DNA of 64,000 nt. Source: Staphylotrichum longicolle (Eukaryota; Ascomycota; Sordariomycetes; Sordariales; Chaetomiaceae). The position numbers and the translations under genes were made by a program. Numbering within the stretch: position 1 is the stretch's first letter; each line of letters opens with the position of its first letter. The notes under the pieces were generated by a model. It searched no databases, was not told the DNA's origin, and saw only the letters and a list, made by a program, of their open reading frames with translations. This document shows, in pieces, positions 1 through 11,854 of the stretch. The stretch is taken from NCBI GenBank assembly GCA_019096155.1, contig JAHCVI010000001.1:124001-188000 (forward strand). Direction: 5' to 3'.

Positions 1-3000
1 GAAGCGGAGGCCCCATTAATGCACCAAACTTCCGAATCAAGAACACCCATCCGAGTTGTCGGATGGCAAGACCTTGTCCAGTGGAGCTCTGCTCATGAGA
101 CATAATCCATGCCCAACACCCTCCTTCTCTGCCACCATTCACCGTATTTCAGTGCCTGCCCAATGAAAACGCCCTGATGGGGTCGTAGTTGGTTGAATAG
201 CCACCCTACACGTATTCCAGGGTCCCCAGAGCCTCCAGAAAACTGTCCCCGTCTCATACGGAAAACCTCCTGACCGGCCCATGCCTCGGCTATTTTGTGC
301 CTACCTGCAGCGTGAGAACTCGTGCCGTTCCGGTCGCCAAAACAAACGAGAATAACATGGAGGAGGCGGCACCTGGGTCCCCAGTGACGTCAACCCAGTT
401 GGTGTTGTACAGAAATCATGGGACAGTACTTCGGTCACAAGGGCTCTTTGCCATCACAGCACGTTCTCCGTCGGAGCCCGATATATCCGCGGATTGGGGT
501 TTCCAACACGAGCCAAAGGTCGGACGATCGAGGTGTTTCTGTCTTGGGCTCCTGGAGCACGCTATGATTCCAAAAATGGACTATTTTTTGAGATGACTTC
601 CCCATTTTTTTCTCCAATGGGATAGGAATGTAAAGCAACTCCCAATTGTCACAAGGATTGAGCTAGCTTCGATCGAAGCCTTTGAATAACTCACCAGAAT
701 CTGTGAGATCAAATGCCCCGCTTTTTTGGTGGTGCTTGATGTCGAATGAGAGCGCTACCGAAGGGTGTTGACACTGAGGCCTCAGTTCTCAAGGAAACTC
801 TAATCAGTCCAAGAGTTCCCATATGGGCCATCAACAGTTTTGAAACCTTGAAGGGTTGACTCTATAAGCGCTGTCTCTTTGTTTCCAGTCTTCTCGCGTT
901 TAGCTTTCTCGCGTTTACACGCCATCCAATCCATCTCCCCGCAAACTCCTTGGCTTGAAGTCGCTGTCTTCACTTTCACGCAAATACCCCAGCACTGGTT
1001 CAGAATATTCATTACTAACTGCCATAGGACAAAAATCCTATTCGAAAAGTGGATTTGACTGCAGGCCAGCAGTCTCGTTTTCAAGAATCACTCCAGTGTT
1101 TTACTTCAGTGCTCTGCGTCGATGGTCGCCGAACTGTCTCGGTGATAGGGCCGTTTGCCTCTCTTCTTAAACTTTAAACAACATGCTGGCCTCATGATTG
1201 AGATCCATAACTGATCACATCATCACGAGCTAACCGTGATTCACATCTAGTAGGTTAAGATTCGGCGGCAGTGTTGACGACACAATTGGATCTTGTCAAA
1301 CCAACAGAACAGGCAGACAACTCAAGCACATCATCGTTGATACAGTATGATGGGATGCCATCCCGGGTTTGCGGATACGTAACCTCTAATCAGGGCAAGC
1401 ATGCATTCAAAGTTGCATTTCCATCATCAGCAGTCCTCATTCAAAGCAGTTTCACTGCTCTGTTGCTGTCCACAACACCATGCAAAACAGAAAACCTTGT
1501 TGCGAGAAGGTTGTTGAACCAAGTGAACACGATTAAGTTGGCCATTGAACATTGTTCATGCACCTAGGAATATGAGCAGGGTCTCCCGCTCATGCTTCAT
1601 TCCGTCCGTCTCTTGATCTCCAGGTTTCTGGTCAGGCTTGCGTCTCGTCGCTCGTTCACGCGGAGGGGACCCCGCAGACAGTCGATGAGGGATGGCCCAA
1701 GAAGGCCGATACCCTGGCTATACGAGATCCGATGTTGGAAAGAGCCCGACACAACCGCCATGTGCGTGCTTAAGTCGCATGCGCCTTCTCATTCAAGACA
1801 TCCGCACTTGCCGGGCAGGACGCCCAAGGTAGACTTTCCAGAAGGGACCGGATGCGGCATTGAGCCAAGTTATCAGAGCACACCATGGCTTGCCGATTGG
1901 GACCAAACACTTAGTCTGCGAGGCCCAGATACATCATCGAAATGTGACGCCGCCCCGTCGACGATGTGTCGGCTACGAATACGCAGCGCATTTGCCCAAG
2001 CCTGGGCCCGCAAACGAAGAGGCAAGCCGTGTCCGTTAGTGGCTCTCCCGATCCAACTATACCACAGCAGGGCGCGAAGCCGGTGGCGTGCCTTTTATTT
2101 CCCAACATGGCATGTAGGGCGCCGGGTCACCCAGCGGGAGCCCATTTCGCGTATCCGCGAGGTTTGGGTTCTGTGGAGGATCGGTCCACGTTCAGATGAG
2201 AGGAGGAAGAAAACAAACAGGACGGTCATCGACTACCTTAGGGTTATCCTCAGCAAAGATTTTGACGGCTGAGAAGCGAAGAAGGACAACGTGCATGGTA
2301 ATACGGAGTTTGGTTCAACGGGGAGGAACCCGGTGAATGAGAAAGAGATGCTTGTTTTTGAGTTTGGGCTTGAGGTGCCGGTGTTGAGAGTTCCCCGGGA
2401 CCGGGTCCGTGTGAGCTCCCAGCCGTGTCCGCCGAGCCTGATCGGATGCGCCCCGGAGCCGCCTGAGCGGCGGGCGGTGCGCTTTTCTGGGTCGTCGTTT
2501 TTGTCCACCGCAAGGCAAGGGCAATATTGGTATCGGGCGATGACGGCCACAGGCGGATCCATGGGGGGTTGTTTGCGCCGTTGTGCTGCATGTGCGTCCC
2601 AGCTCCTCTGGAAATGGCAAGTAGTGAGACGTCTCAGGAGCAGTTGTTGGGCGGCCTGCCTTGGCCGGCCTGGGCAAAGTTTCCGGAGTCCTCCACCGGG
2701 ATGAGGATGATGATGACAGGCCGACGGCGCTCGGGGCTGCGCCTTTGATCATCCGGCGGGTCGTCACAGCTAGAGTGGCGGATGAGGGCGGAGAAGCACA
2801 AGGGGTTGCAGCCACGGTTACTGACAAGCAGCTGAGGGAACGAGGCCATGTCGCGAACGGAGGGGCGCTTGAATCTCTCGGGTTGATTCGCTTTTCGCCT
2901 GTCAATTACTCCGTAAAACAGCAACTCGATGGATCGCCTCAGTGCCCACTTGGCAGCTCGGAGCGGGGAGGCGGGCGCGGGTTGGGCGCGTGAACGAAAC

Positions 3001-6000
3001 GACCACCGCGTTAATTGATTTCCGTCCTGCGACATGGAAGTGTCAGCAAGCCATCAGTTGGCCCAGACCTGGGCGGGATGAGCGAGCTTGCTTGCTCTCC
3101 CCCTGTCGCTCCTTCATTCTGACAGGTCAGAGTGAGCCAATGTGGGCCTCGGCTGGGCGAGAGACGGCTCGTGCGCCTTTGGATTAGTGTGCCCAGGCTA
3201 CCAGTCTTGGGCAGGACCAAAGAGTTGACACTGTGCTGCAGGGCGGGCCGGAAACGGAGTCTGAAGAAAGCCCCTTCCGTTTCTTCGACGTTGTCACTCC
3301 CTGCAGTCTCGGTCTGTTGCTGTTATCGCAAGGTTTTATGGTAACTGCAATGCATAATCGATAGCATGGCCGCCTGGATCTGTAAGTCATGGGAACCAAG
3401 GAGGGCTGCGGGTTGTTGCTATCACAACGGTAATAAAAACCAGAACGAAAAAGTCTGCAATGCTGTTGGGCCAGCCGGACAGCAGCCGGGGGGTTGAAGG
3501 TTGACGGTGTTTCCCGATTGGCGCCCCATCAGATGCAAATGGACTTGAAACCACCCCAGTCCGGGCTCAATGTCGACCTTGGACCCAACAGTGAGATCGA
3601 ATACCCTGGAAGTTGCCTTCAGTCGCCAGCCCATGGCGATGGAATTTGCCTGGCACTGGTGAGGAAGGTTCGTACTTGGTTGGAGGCAGCAGAAGTTTGG
3701 GCTGCAACTCCAGGCTTCCATGCCCAGGCCACGGCAGGAGCATCTGCTCGGCCCTGCACTTTCCCGCCGAGGAGAATCCATGCTGTCAGAGTCGAAACTG
3801 ATGGGCAAACCTACCAGCTCCGGAGGCAGCTGAGTTCTCCAGTCTCAGGCCGCCACTGGCAACTTCCGCTTGACCCATTCAATACACTGGCTCGAGACTG
3901 GCAGCCAAGCAGCTTTGAGCCGGGGCCGGTGCTTTTGCTGCTTTAGCTGTGACCACCTCACCTGTTGCCGTCCCGAGTTTGAGTGCGTCATTCCTTGCCG
4001 GCCGCACCGCACCAGGTGATCCACGGTCTTGTCTCGCTGGTCTCGGCGTTAAGACAATCATGACACGGACACATTTGCCCGAGGCTGAGAGGCAATCTGC
4101 ACCTTGGCTGTGCTCGGCAGGTGCGCGTCTGGCAGTGAACCTTCGAGATGCGTGCTCACCAATTCCCATGCAGCAAGCTGGGTGCCCGCCAATGAGCAGC
4201 CATGTGCCGTCATGCGCAGGCATCAAATGTTGCTAAGCCTGCCGGCGCCTTGATGATGCTCGAACAAGCCGTGCAGCAATCTGGTTTTAATCTTTCATTC
4301 GGCCACGGCTCTTTTCCACCGACAATCTCTGCCAAGCGAATCCCGGCAGAGGGTTTCGTCTGACGTCTGGTGCTTGTCGGATCACTGATCGTCGGTTGCA
4401 GCAGTTGCATCGCAAAAAATAGCAGCAGCATTCCCACAGTGACAGGCCCGTCACCAACACCATGCCAAGGCCCTTTCACCAGTCCGTTGGCCGCCGCTCT
4501 CGTTTGCTCGGTGGTTGGCAGCAGCCGGCACGCGGTGCCTCCTCACAATTTCGGCAGAGATACCACCACCCGACCGACGCATCTCTTCGCGACACCGCCC
4601 GCCCGCGCCAGACAATGGAGATGGGCGCCGGGTTGCAGCAGGAGAAAAGGGTTTGAGGTGTGGGTCGTGGGCTGTGACGCCTGAACTTCGGGAGAGACAA
4701 GCCCGTCAGCGACTGCAGCCAACCAGATCTGCAAAGGGTTGGGTGAGCGGTGCTCATGCAAAGAGGAGGCAAAAGAGGCAAAACGGCAAGCCCATGGTCT
4801 GTTGAGGACTTTTAACAGGCGGGGCGTGGCACCATTGCCAGACGGTGGTGCGTTTGACGTCGGTGCGACTCTGGAGCGTGGATCACAAGATCTCGGTTCG
4901 GTTTATGGCGACTTCTCCCCCCTCAGCTGCCCAACCAGCCGTGTACCCGCCGGCTAACGTTAACTTCATGAGTGTGCGGACGTCGATCCGCACACAACCA
5001 TGCCAAGAGGCGTCGACACAACCTGGGCAGGTCGCCGGGCGAGCCATTTTCACCGGCTTTGACGTTATTGAATCTCGACATCTCGGCCTCGTCCCTCCCT
5101 CAAAGAACTCATTTGTCGACTCAGCCGCAAACCCCTGGCTGAACCTGCACCCCGAGCCCAATCAAAACTGGGGTGCGCCCCGCCGGCGGCGAGCATCCGG
5201 ACCCAGGACTGAGATCACGATACCCCCCGCCAGCAAGCCCCAGCCTTGCTCGGCGTGGAGCAACAGCGCCTGCAACTCACAACCTGTTCGGGTTAAGGAT
5301 CGAAATCACTTTTTTTTCAGCTTCGTATTGGCGCAGAGACAAACCACGAAACGCATGCCGTGAGTTCCGCATGCTCAGATGCTTCGGTTATCCTTGCTGG
5401 CTGGCACCCTGGTCCGCATTTCAACAAGCCAAAACCACAACTGAGAAACTGGAAACTCCGGGGCAAGAGTCGTGCTGGGAAAGGTGTATCGGCGCCACGC
5501 AGTTGACCAACCAGCAGCAGAGCCATGGTCTCTGACAGACAATGCCTGCTGTGGTAGGCTGGCCTATCGGGTTTCGCACTGTGTCCCCCGTGCATGCAAC
5601 CTCCTTCTGCTTGCTGATTGGAATGGGGATAGGCGGCCCCAGGCTGTCCCACCACCGGGCGGTGGATGGTTTTGTCTTGGGGGCTTACCCAAAACCTGCG
5701 CTTGATCCGATAATCTGGCTGCGTTTTGGGCGCAATCAAGCCAGCAGGCATGTCCTTCTGCTCCCCCACCAAGACCAAGACGCAGGGTTCGCAGTGCGAA
5801 GCGACCAAGACCAAGCAAGGGCGTTGGTACCTAGGAAAATCCACCTGGCCTCCCGGGGTTTCCGCTAGGGCCTTCGGGGTCCACAGCGAATCTGGACGAC
5901 GCAAGTTCAAACTTCCCACCAGATCCGCTTGGCTGCATGCCGTCCCCATGGATTGTGTTTCTTTTCTCCATTCGGCCCATCATCTTTCACGTTCTTAGAG

Positions 6001-9000
6001 CTTGCGTTCAACCATGACAGCTGGGTTGCGAGCGGGGTCCAAAGGTTTAATGCACCGAGCCTTCTGCCAAACCCGAGGCTGGCCCTGGGATGACACTTTC
6101 CCCCATGGGTCGCGTTCCCAAGAGCACGGAACATGACACGATCGCTGATGACCGGCGACGACAATTCCGACCCCCCCACGAAGACAGCTGACGTGCCACG
6201 GCCAGGGCAGCACCCAACAGTTCACTCAATTAATGGGGCTTTTTTGACGGATTGGTCTCAGCCTGATGACCATGCTGGTATCCCCATGGTCATTCACATT
6301 GTCCACCCCGCTCCCTTGCTGGTCTTATTACGCCGCCGCCGCAGTACGTCCGTAGCAACGGGGCGTCGGTCATCCAGCTGGGGAGTTGGTCCCAGAGACA
6401 CACTGGTTTGTATCTTTCGGGCATCAGGTTGACCACTTATGAGGAGAACAACACTCGGACACAGGCATCGGTTTCAGGTGAGTGGCCGATGCGAAGGACC
6501 TCTGTAAAACACCTCACACGGTTGGACAACACGACTGGACTCAGAAGACGTTCACATTTCCTGTTGGTTGGCCATGTTTCCGAGGCGTTTCCGTTTCGGG
6601 GGGCAGTCGACTCTGGAGGAGGCAGGGTGCCGCACTGTCCCAGAGACATGTGTACCACAGTAGCTCCAGTATCCTATTCAATGAACTGAAAGGAGCGCTG
6701 CCCCCTCGCCCTGCCGAAGACGACCTGACAGGGGTAGGCCGCTTAAGCATCCCCAGGGTGACTTCAGAAAAGGGGCGGGCTCTGCGGGTTTGGCGTGCAC
6801 AACAGTTTTCCGTCTTTTCATGCAGTTTTGCAAGCCGGCCGGGATGAAAAGAGGCTGCACCTCCGAACTGGACGGATTGGACGGCCTGTCAATGGAGGGG
6901 CTTGCGGCTTGCGTTTGATCAAGCCCCCCGTTCCCACGCTGGCTGGCAAGCCGGCGCCCCAAAGAGGGAAGGGAAAGGAGGAGGGCGCACTGTGCGGCAT
7001 GATTTCAATCCTGGCGCCCAGAAACGGATCCGGGATCCTTCGCCCTGGTGCATCGTCAGCCATGCGGCGGCGACTTGTTCCGTTGGGACCCCTCCAAAGG
7101 GCCCAAGCCCAGACCAAACCAAACATAGTTTCGCAGGCTGCACCACCCAGGTGGGATCAGCTTCCAGCAAGAAAAGCACAAGTTTCTCACTGGCTGGCCC
7201 TGGCATGCCGCATTTGGGAAGCGGTCTCAGCGATGCGACGCTTGCATGTTCACTGGCCCCCCCTTTTCTCGCCGCCCAAGGGATGGACGGCAGAGACATC
7301 GGCCAGGGCAGCCAAGCCCGAACGCAGATTGATGGACACACGCGGCCCGGATCCACGGGGGGGCGCTGATAGTCGATGCCTGCATCGTTCGTGTTTGGGT
7401 TGGTGGGCTCGAGGTGGGAGAAGGGTGGTGGAGGCTCCTCTGGAATCCAACCCCACGAGACAAACCATCACCTTTTAGCGCACTATGGAATCAATGTATG
7501 GAACACTGTGCATCCATAGCACCCCGGACTGCTCCGGTTTTTTTTTGAGGGACAAAAGGGCTGGGCTGTGGCCACGATCCCTGCGTGCCACTTTCTTACT
7601 CGGACAATCTCACACAAGTCGCTTGCTCCCTGGAGGTCCCACCGATGGTCCAACGCCCACCCAAGCCATGGAAGGGAAAAAGGGGATAGGTGTTTGAGCT
7701 GCGGGAGCGCAGTGCGGCGGGGGAACATGTCGGGAAAGCCCCTCGCAGAGTACGGAGCACACGAAGCACATTCCGTTCGTTACGAAAAAAGGCCGCCGTA
7801 CAGAGATTAACGGCCAAGCAAGGGCCGGAAGGAGAGATTGTATGGTGATTTGCGGTTGGCGCCCCATGGGATCGTGCGTGTGGTCTTGAGGCCGCCTCCC
7901 GTCGTCATCGGCCAACGACTCAGCGATGCAGCGAGAACGCAGCGACTCGGCTCTCTCTGAGCCTGTGTGTTTGGGGGTAGTGTTGGGGTGGCTCAGGTGG
8001 GCGAAAATGTGTGCCAATGCTGACGACAAAGCTGCGGAAATGAGTTTCTGGAACGCCCACAGTCCCGCTTTGTCGTGACTGGCTCGAGGCGGGCTGCGGT
8101 TCCAGCAAGCACTCTGGGGCTGCGGCAGAAGGGAGGATGATGCCTGAGCCCGGCCGGGCTGCGCAAGCAAAATCAAAGTGGCGGGGCGGGCCCATCAGAC
8201 CTTTTTTCGTGTCGAGCTTTTGCCAATGCCCGAATCGCAAGCGGCGGCGCAGAAGAATGGCGTGTGCAGAGAGAAAAGAATGGGCCCCTCTCGCGGTGTC
8301 CCAGGCTCACCAGGCCGGCCGAGATCAAAAGATAACTAAAAGCGGCCGAGCTAAACTGCAAACGAGAGCGGTGGCCGCTGACCAAGGAAGGCAGAAGGCA
8401 GACCAATGCCCCACCCCTCGCAGCAGGCGAGGAATCGACTGGCTGTGTCGGGCCCTCTGCGGGGCCCGGTTGAGCGCATGGATGTGGTAGGTCAGCCCTT
8501 CTGCACGTACCTCCGTACCCAGGTACCGTCCAGTCTTTGCAGGCTTGCGGGCGTGCAGGCTTGCAGGCTTGCAGGCTTGCAGGGTGCAGCACACGACGAG
8601 CGCGGCGGCACGGCGTCCCCCTTGCACCGCACCCAGACAACGACATCGACCAGGGACAAAGTAAATTAGCAGCATTTGCGGCGACCGGGACTAAGACGCA
8701 GCAACACACCCTCCGCAACCACCTCACATGGATGGGCTTCGCTATGGATGTTGTCACTGTATGGGGATCTTCCTCCCCGTCCAGTGCTGCTGTTGCTGCT
8801 GCTCCTCTTCCTCGCTCTTGCTTTCCACATCGTCCTTGTCGTCCTTTTCCCTCATCCCACTGTCACCAGTGCCCTTCCCCAGTGGCCTCCCTCCCCATCT
8901 CCCTTCGTGGGCCCCAGTGATCCGATCTCGCCGTGGACCATCCCTCCGTGACGACCCCTCGTGGCCACCCCCGTTGCATGCTTGAGTGACGGCTCCCGGG

Positions 9001-9712
9001 CAGAGACCACAACCACCCTGACGACACAACGCAGCATCCAAGCTTTGGGTTGGCTCGGCCCATTGACAAAGAAGACAGCAACCTGCAGCTCCTCGGGGAT
9101 TGAGAAGAGAAGGCTGGACCCGGATACCTCATCCCCCTCGGTTTCGATTCGGTCCTCCATTGTCTGCTTCTTACACCGGCAGCTGCGTCATACCTAAGCC
9201 GGGTCTTTGCAAGGCCCCGAAGGAGCAACCTACCGATCCGATCCCCATTCCCAGACCTTCTTCGAAGAAAGCTCCAAGCAAGACCTGACTTGCCGTGGTG
9301 TGGTGCGGTGGACTCGGATGGCAACAACTAGAAGCTAGGACCGCTAAGAGAAGGAACAACCTGACGCTTCACATCGGGCCCGACTGCCATTGTTGGACCA
9401 CGGAAATTTGGAAGCCTGGCGTGGTTTGGTTTTGTGAAGGAAGGAACTGGAAGGATTGCCTGCCCACACCGCGACGTTCTTCAGTAACGACGACGACCGC
9501 CGGGCAGGTGCCCCCTTCGGGTGCTCTTCCAGCTTCTTCCAAGGCTCCCGCTCCCGCCCCCGCCAAACATCGTCGTCCATGAATTCGCTTGCGGGCGGCA
9601 ACAACCCAGCGTTTCTCGACCCTCCCTCGCCCGCCGGTTCCTCGCAGTGCCGCCCCGAGCACCTCTCGGCCGCTTTGCCCCGCGGCCTCTGCACGCCCCG
9701 ACCGACGACAAG
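1..9712. other. Long gene-poor region with no recognisable gene
   Basis: I read both strands and found no reading frame with a recognisable domain, consistent codon use or an intron-joined continuation. The longest open frames (for example 226 codons at 1592-2272) have compositions typical of chance ORFs in GC-rich DNA. Base composition is ordinary, so there is no obvious AT-rich RIP scar. A pyrimidine-rich stretch at about 8760-8890 and the following several hundred bases look like the promoter and leader of the downstream cyclin gene. A short 8-base tandem repeat lies at 8539-8584. A noncoding RNA or a gene hidden by frame errors cannot be excluded. Confidence 0.6.
8539..8584. repeat. Short tandem repeat, unit gcaggctt
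   Basis: The octamer gcaggctt occurs at 8539 and then three times in direct succession from 8555 to 8578, followed by a partial copy. It lies in noncoding DNA about 1.1 kb upstream of the cyclin start. No function is suggested. Confidence 0.7.
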
Positions 9713-11854
9713 ATGGGCACAACCTACGAGGTGCCGCACCTGGCAGCGTGCGAAAACTATCCCTCCACCACCCCTCATCCTACGCCCCTACAATGCCGCA
9801 AGCAGACAGCGGCGACCCGCCTTGAATGAGCGGCCAGTTCCAAACGAGCAGATGGTCTTTAATCCATCTCGCGATGTCCCGCACCGCTGGCCAACCAATC
9901 CCAACCCCGAGCATCCACGGGATACCGGCCAACTGCCTCGAGCACTGCGTTGCCCAAGATGGGCCGCTCAGCATCAGCTACCGCAGGTACGAAAGAACCC
10001 AAAACGCCACGACGCCCTGTGGCAGCTCACGCAACTGACACCGTCCCCACCAGGTCCCCCGTCGGCCGAGAGTGCTTCGAGCGCCGTCAGCGCAGCGAGC
10101 GCCAAGATGACCAACCACAGCATGAGCATACCGGAACGGATAAGTACAAGAGGAGGCAACATCTCGGATTTCATGGCCGAAGTGGCGGCTCTCTTTTGGT
10201 TCGAGTCGACCAAGCTGTTGGAGAAGGTCGAAAAGATGCAGCGGCTCGCCCCCAGCCCAGCCATCCAGCCGCTCTCGCCCACGGCCGTCGCGAGCCAGCA
10301 TTTCAAGAAATGGGTGTCGACCGTCCTGACAACGACCCAGGTCACCCAAAACGTTGTGATTCTCGCGCTGCTCTACATCCACCGGCTGAAGAAAGCGAAC
10401 CCCACGGTCAAGGGCCGCCCCGGCAGCGAATACCGCCTGCTGACAGTGGCGCTGATGCTCGGCAACAAGTTCCTGGACGATAACACGTACACGAACAAGA
10501 CGTGGGCCGACGTGTCGGGCATTTCGGTCAACGAGATTCACGTCATGGAGGTCGAGTTTCTCAGCAATATGCGGTACAGCCTCTTGGTGTCGGCCGAGGA
10601 GTGGGAGCAGTGGCTCGACAAGCTGACCACGTTTTGGTCCTACCTGGAGCTCGCGCAGCAGGCTGTCTCGCCCGCACCCTCCCCGCTCTTGATCCCGTCG
10701 CCGACGCATCGGGGTTTCGTCTCGCCTCTCCAGTCCCCAACTGTACCGCTCACTCCCGGCGTGCCGTCGACGACGCACTCGTTTACCCTGCAGTCGCCCA
10801 ACTTGGGCCCCCTGACCAACGGCACCCAGACCTGGCCGGCGTCATACGGCGGGAGCAACACAGCCTCCCCGCTGGCGTTGAAGCCCGAGCCGCATTCCTA
10901 CCGGAAGCGAGCGTTCCTGAAGAAGACTCGGCCGAGCCTCCCGCCAAGCGCGCGAGCCGGATGCCGGTTGGACAAGGGAATCTTCCCCACAGGCACCACC
11001 CGTTCAGTATCCTTCGGCTGCTTCTCAACAACACAGTTTGGCCTCCCCACCCAGGCGGCGTTCCTCCAGCGCAATCGAGACCCGTGCCGGGTCCCTACCA
11101 AGACCGCCCGCAGGTGCCAAGTCTGACACTCAACACGGCCCAGGCAGCCGACATGCCCGCCACGCAGGCCCAACCCTACGGGGCGACAGCGTACGCGCCG
11201 CAGCAGGCTCCACTGTCGCTGCCCCCGCTTACCTCTGGCGTCCGGGCGATGGCAATGGTCTACCCAACCACCACGTTTGCCTCTGCACAATCTACTCCGG
11301 CGACCTGTGGAGTTATGACGCCGACGATGAGCTTTCCGCCCATGAACTACGGCACCCCGACGAAGCGGCTGTCGCCGCAGAGCGCCTTGGCAGCCTACCC
11401 CGGCTCCTCTCCGCTTGTGATGAGCACCCCGATGGGCAACGGCACCGCGAGCGGGCTGCACACCCCGATCTCGCACTCGCCGTCAATCTACCTCCAGCAG
11501 CGCAATAGCCCGTACAAACCCGTCCGGCACGTCAACACCCTTCTTTATCCGCCGCCGTCGGCCTTTTTGCAGCAGTACCACCTCCCGAACCCGGTGCTGC
11601 CCAACCAGATGCACTACCAGCCGCTCGGAAAGCGCAACGAGTACCGCACGGGTATTGTCCCCGAGTTCCTGGATAGCATCCACCGCCTCGGCCCGGCACA
11701 AGTCGCCGCGGCCACTCCCTACAACCAGCAGCACCAACCCGTCTCGCAGGTGCTTCCGAACCCCCACTCGCTTGCGCAGCAGCAGAGAGGCCAATACCAG
11801 CCGAGGCCTGCGCCGGGTGCTGGGCCTGGACCTTCTTATCTGGGGTCGTACTAG
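9713..11854 (+). CDS. Clg1/Mug80-like (Pho80-family) cyclin, several frame jumps
   Basis: Cyclins of this family bind a Pho85-type cyclin-dependent kinase. The cyclin box is intact in one frame at about 10150-10640, with the motifs SEYRLLTVALMLGNKFLDD, NKTWADVSGI and EVEFLSNMRYSLL. Around it lie Ser/Pro/Gln-rich tails. The start is taken at 9713 because the short frame beginning MGTTYEVPHL is protein-like. From there the protein-like sequence passes through different frames near 9780, 9825 and 9945. A 67-base candidate intron at 9987-10053 (GTACGA donor, CTGAC branch, CAG acceptor) would join frames correctly. The C-terminal tail breaks at 10916 and about 10970, 11040 and 11065, and ends with a Gln/Pro-rich tail at 11854. 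The family call is solid; the exact protein is not. An alternative ATG is at 9959, which would use only the intron. Confidence 0.8.

Noticed and set aside
1592..2272. 226-codon open frame on the + strand
   Set aside because: Arg/Ser/Pro-rich, no domain, overlapping frames of similar length on the other strand; typical chance ORF in GC-rich DNA.
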